Origin: Gaiellasilicea sp051005735
GTDB lineage: Bacteria; Actinomycetota; Thermoleophilia; Gaiellales; Gaiellaceae
Length of the DNA: 8,290 nt
Direction of reading: 5' to 3'
Assembly: GCA_051005735.1 (NCBI GenBank)
Contig: JBPCJB010000124.1
Location: 1 to 8,290 of the forward strand
Shown: piece by piece, positions 6,801-8,290 of the stretch
Layout of the letters: every line of letters starts with the position of its first letter
Numbering within the stretch: position 1 is the stretch's first letter
Notes under the pieces: model-generated
The model's input: the letters and a program-made list of their open reading frames with translations, nothing else
Databases searched by the model: none
Told to the model about the DNA's origin: nothing
Position numbers and translations under genes: made by a program

Positions 6801-7643
6801 GCAGAAGATCGTCGTCACCGTCTTCCGCACCTCGAGCGGCGGCTGCTGCGAGCGCACCGAGGCGGGGGGCGGCGGACTCGACGGCGGCGGCGGCGGCGGC
6901 GCGAGCTCGAGCTCCGGCGCCTGGACGAGGATCGAGCGCTCGAGCCGCTGTAGCGCGGGCCCGGGCTCGAGCCCGAGCTCCTCGACGAGCAGCCCCCGCG
7001 CCTCCCGGTAGCACTCGAGCGCGGCCGCCTGGCGGCCGCAGCGATAGAGCGCGAGCATGAGCTGGCCTCGCACCCGCTCGCGCAGCGGGTTCTCGGCGAC
7101 GAGCGCCTCGAGCTCGGAGACGAGCCCGCCGTGCCGACCGAGCTCGAGGTCGACGTCGATCCGCTCTTCGAGCGTCGCGAGCCGGAGCTCCTCGAGCCGT
7201 GACGCCTCGACCGATGCGAACGGCTCGACGGCGAACTCCGCGAGCGGCTGGCCGCGCCAGAGCGCGAGCGCCGCGTGGAGGTGCGAGGCGGAAGCGCCGA
7301 GGTCGCCGGCCTCGCGCGCCTCCATTCCCGCGGCACGCAGACGCTCGAACCAGCTCAGATCGAGGTCCTCGGCCGCGACCTCGAGCACGTAGCCGCGTGC
7401 GCGGGTGTGAATCGCGACGTGCGGCGCGAGCGCCTTGCGCAGCTGCGAGACGTGAACCTGGACGGCCTTCGTCGCGGTCTCGGGTGGTTCCGTCCAGAGC
7501 CCGTCGACGAGCCGCTCGCAGGAGACGACCTCGCCTGCCCGCAGGAGGAGCTGCGCCAGGACGGCGCGCTGCTTCGGCCCGCCGAGCGAGAGCGATGTAC
7601 TCCGAGTACGAGCCTCGAGCGGCCCGAGAATCCGAAACTCCAC
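3807..7643 (-). CDS. SARP-type regulator fused to class III cyclase domain, ATPase and TPR-like region (1278 aa)
   Basis: Large multidomain regulator, cytoplasmic. Domains: OmpR-like winged helix about 2-89 (EFRILGPLEA to GYVLEV), BTAD about 96-239, a proline-rich linker 248-270, class III cyclase homology domain about 272-451, STAND/AAA-type ATPase from about 465 with Walker A GPAGVGKS (497-504) and Walker B VVVFDDVNW (Asp608, Asp609), GGNPLFVEEM (696-705), then an Ala/Leu/Glu-rich TPR-like helical region to the end. In the cyclase domain the metal aspartates Asp282 and Asp326, Lys322 and Arg404 are present, but the usual catalytic Asn of VNxAxRLE is Ile400, so cyclase activity is doubtful. 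Start chosen at the GTG at 7643, where the canonical EFRILGP begins and GGAGGAGGAG lies at a suitable distance; a GTG at 7670 would add nine residues. SARPs usually activate secondary-metabolite genes; such fusions probably sense a ligand or nucleotide. The target is not shown by the sequence. Confidence 0.93.
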   Translation of the reverse strand: MEFRILGPLEARTRSTSLSLGGPKQRAVLAQLLLRAGEVVSCERLVDGLWTEPPETATKAVQVHVSQLRKALAPHVAIHTRARGYVLEVAAEDLDLSWFERLRAAGMEAREAGDLGASASHLHAALALWRGQPLAEFAVEPFASVEASRLEELRLATLEERIDVDLELGRHGGLVSELEALVAENPLRERVRGQLMLALYRCGRQAAALECYREARGLLVEELGLEPGPALQRLERSILVQAPELELAPPPPPPSSPPPPASVRSQQPPLEVRKTVTTIFCDVTGSTSLGEARDPEVMRRVMSRYFDEMRAALVGHGGTVEKFIGDAVMAVFGTPVLHEDDALRALRAALEMRERLAVLNDELEESFGVRLEIRIGVCPGEVVAGDPTRAETFVTGDSVIVAQRLEAAAEPGEILVAESTYRLARDAVRAESLEPLALKGKAKPVRAYRLLALDSAGPRTPRLRSPMVGRGRESRLLQDAFARAVQGRTCHLFTVLGPAGVGKSRLLSEGMTEIGGRARVLTGSCLSYGEGITFRPIAEIVAQAFGEDDPRAAIEAAVGGADAEVVAERVTSIVGRDGSGGTPEEAFWAIRRLFEALAREQPLVVVFDDVNWAEPTLLDLIEHVADWVRDAPLLVVCTARPELLDERGSWGGGKHNATSIFLEPLTPPETARLARNLLGSGELQADLATRIERAAGGNPLFVEEMVALLLEEDLIRIDDGCWSAAGELRELPVPPSIQVLLAARLDLLPREERQVLERAAVEGQRFRRSAVERLSEESSARIAGALGALVRKELVRPAGDDEFRFRHLLIRDAAYEALPKQLRGDLHERLARWLDEREEENELVGYHLEQAARYRSELGRADRGLTEEAAARLSEAGRRSLARGDGPAAVNLLERAVALPASTESRALERLLELAAALKDTGRLGRLGELLEEVVRRSAAAGDIRLELHALIERSFLRIYTGEGDVREFHELAERAAGVFAELGDDPGSSQAANLRAHAHFVECRIAATESALDEALVYAERSGDRRRVLFLLTALGRAALVGPTPAVAAVDRCQSLKEQGGGDRALEAVLSSILAYLVAMQGRFDDARELAAQSHAILEESGLMVLHGGGRTYSGAVELLAGNPAAAEREFRAGLATLEAIGEKGNLSTVAAYLAEALAAQEQDDEALAYTSLSELASSDFDVTSHVAWRAARASIKARAGDFGEAERLAREAVSRAAGTDYLNLHGDALSRLADVLRLAGREDEAAAAALEAVALYEAKGNLVAARRLDVTALAGG

Positions 7644-7647
7644 GAGC

Positions 7648-7656
7648 TCCTCCTCC
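7648..7656 (-). promoter_or_regulatory. Ribosome binding site deciding the regulator start
   Basis: Read on the minus strand this is a GGAGGAGGA run ending four bases before the GTG at 7643; the upstream end of the run is well spaced for ribosome binding. The alternative GTG at 7670 lies upstream of this run and has no comparable site, which is why the shorter protein is preferred. Confidence 0.6.
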
Positions 7657-7660
7657 GGTG

Positions 7661-7666
7661 AAGCTA
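7661..7666 (-). promoter_or_regulatory. Possible -10 box of the regulator gene
   Basis: TAGCTT on the minus strand fits the TAnnnT pattern. It lies 17 bp from the nearest heptamer of the direct-repeat array (7684-7690), which takes the place of a -35 box; no TTGACA-like sequence is seen there. That arrangement is expected of an activator-dependent promoter. Transcription would start near 7654, leaving a leader of about 11 bases that still holds most of the ribosome site. Confidence 0.35.
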
Positions 7667-7683
7667 GCACGATCCGGACGTGT

Positions 7684-7734
7684 CTTTGCCAGGCGCTTAC
7701 CGCGCCCCTGCCGCGCCTTTGCCGCCGTCCTGTC
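7684..7734. repeat. Five heptamers at exact 11-bp spacing, candidate SARP operator
   Basis: Heptamers begin at 7684 (CTTTGCC), 7695 (GCTTACC), 7706 (CCCTGCC), 7717 (CTTTGCC) and 7728 (TCCTGTC), each separated by four GC-rich bases. The first and fourth are identical; position 4 is T and position 7 is C in all five. Known SARP proteins bind heptamer direct repeats spaced 11 bp apart. The array lies between the SARP regulator and the divergent PDGYQPQLG gene, so it could serve one or both. The periodicity is seen; binding is inferred. Confidence 0.5.
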
Positions 7735-7786
7735 TCTTGGTCAGCACGACCGCATGGGGCGGTCGGGGAGCGAAGGGAGCAGGAAG

Positions 7787-8221
7787 ATGAACCTCAAGGG
7801 AATCCAGAAGCAGCAGCTGCTGGCAGCGCTCGGTGCGTGCCTCGCGGCGATGATCCTCGCCGGCCCCGCGGCCGCCAAGCCCAACGCCGGCATCCCGATG
7901 GAGAGCCAGCGCCACCTCGAGCTGGCGAGCGACCGGTACTTCGCCGCGTCCGAGTCCGGGAGCTCTTCGACGCAGCGCTCCACGCCGGACGGCTACCAGC
8001 CCCAGCTCGGCGGCGCCGAGAGCACGGCGTCCCTCGGCTCCCTCCGCGACCGTCCGGACGGCTACCAGCCGCAGCTCGGCGTCTCGGAGCTCGCGGTCGT
8101 CGCCGACGACGGCTTCGAATGGACGAACATCGGCTTCGCGGCCTCGCTCATCGCGGCGATGCTCGTCGTCGCGGCCACCACGTTCACCTACGGCAACCGC
8201 CGCGGGTACAGGAGCGCCTAG
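7787..8221 (+). CDS. Exported membrane-anchored protein with two PDGYQPQLG motifs (144 aa)
   Basis: Function unknown. The N-terminus has Lys4 and Lys8, a hydrophobic core (LLAALGACLAAMILAG) and an AAA-KP site near residue 30, typical of a Sec signal peptide. The mature part is polar and Ser-rich, with two copies of PDGYQPQLG at 67-75 and 90-98. A hydrophobic helix at about 115-134 is followed by the basic tail NRRGYRSA, so the predicted form is an extracytoplasmic domain anchored at the C-terminus. The ATG at 7787 is supported by AAGGGAG seven bases upstream and by the signal peptide; the upstream in-frame extension would be antisense to the regulator and is rejected. I recall similar motifs in small secreted proteins of Thermoleophilia, but cannot verify it. 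The motif may bind a ligand or be a sorting or interaction tag. The gene is divergent from the SARP regulator across the heptamer array. Confidence 0.8.
   Translation: MNLKGIQKQQLLAALGACLAAMILAGPAAAKPNAGIPMESQRHLELASDRYFAASESGSSSTQRSTPDGYQPQLGGAESTASLGSLRDRPDGYQPQLGVSELAVVADDGFEWTNIGFAASLIAAMLVVAATTFTYGNRRGYRSA
7985..8011 (+). repeat. 27-bp coding direct repeat, copy 1
   Basis: Encodes the first PDGYQPQLG. It matches copy 2 in 26 of 27 bases; the only difference is a silent third base in a Pro codon (CCC against CCG). Copies are 69 bp (23 codons) apart, indicating a recent in-frame duplication or strong constraint on the motif. Confidence 0.9.
8054..8080 (+). repeat. 27-bp coding direct repeat, copy 2
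   Basis: Encodes the second PDGYQPQLG. Flanking codons differ from those around copy 1 (RP-motif-VS against TP-motif-GA), so the similarity ends sharply at the motif. Confidence 0.9.
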
Positions 8222-8232
8222 CACGGCGCATG

Positions 8233-8264
8233 GTGAGCGGGCTGTCGGGGGGCAGCCCGCTCAC
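8233..8264 (+). terminator. Hairpin terminator after the PDGYQPQLG gene
   Basis: A perfect 12-bp stem (GTGAGCGGGCTG with CAGCCCGCTCAC) closes an 8-base G-rich loop, starting 12 bases after the stop codon. No T-run follows, as is common for actinobacterial terminators, and the stem is nearly symmetric so it could act on either strand. From here to the window end I see nothing further. Confidence 0.75.
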
Positions 8265-8290
8265 GACTCTCCAAGTAACGCAATCGCCGC

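Noticed and set aside
4734..6953. 739-residue plus-strand open frame
   Set aside because: It is antisense to the regulator and mirrors its codon bias; no domain is visible and the minus frame holds clear Walker and cyclase motifs.
7654..7678. TCCGG-N15-CCGGA inverted repeat with GCTAGC near its centre
   Set aside because: Arms are only 5 bp, the two dyad centres do not coincide, and such matches are expected often in GC-rich DNA.
7199..8221. 340-residue version of the PDGYQPQLG protein with an upstream start
   Set aside because: The extra 196 residues are antisense to the regulator and Arg-rich. The ATG at 7787 has a good ribosome site and begins a proper signal peptide.

Overview
The window is very GC-rich, with codons mostly ending in G or C. 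The regulator family (SARP with class III cyclase and STAND-type ATPase) and a mycobacterial-style Lhr helicase point to a high-GC actinobacterium. A secreted protein with two PDGYQPQLG motifs suggests the class Thermoleophilia (Gaiellales/Solirubrobacterales), but that assignment rests on memory and is unverified.

Layout. Positions 1-2575 (minus) hold the first 858 codons of an Lhr-type ATP-dependent helicase that runs off the left edge. Positions 2627-2788 (minus) encode a 53-residue single-pass membrane protein. A compact 109-bp divergent promoter region follows. Positions 2898-3829 (plus) are a two-gene operon: a 67-residue small protein overlapping by GTGA a 243-residue methyltransferase. 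Positions 3807-7643 (minus) encode a 1278-residue regulator (SARP/BTAD, cyclase domain, ATPase, TPR-like) whose end overlaps the methyltransferase gene by 23 bp. A 143-bp divergent region with an 11-bp-periodic heptamer array leads to a plus-strand gene at 7787-8221 for a 144-residue exported, membrane-anchored PDGYQPQLG protein, closed by a strong hairpin at 8233-8264.

The most notable item is the pair at 2898-3829. The methyltransferase carries the fingerprint of borosin peptide-backbone alpha-N-methyltransferases (OphMA/SonM type): FYGHPGVFV, a VSAEDCL..ADLGIDP block, YEATDFL, and a Tyr-x5-Arg-x3-Tyr catalytic set. The small protein directly upstream has the size and pattern of a stand-alone borosin precursor: a helical binding domain and a short C-terminal aliphatic tail. 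I read the pair as a split (trans-acting) borosin RiPP locus, with the tail ELLRVVM as candidate methylated core. No protease, transporter or further tailoring enzyme is visible in the window.

The neighbouring SARP-type regulator could control this locus, since SARPs usually act on secondary metabolism, but the only candidate SARP-like operator I see lies in front of the regulator itself, so control of the borosin pair is inference.
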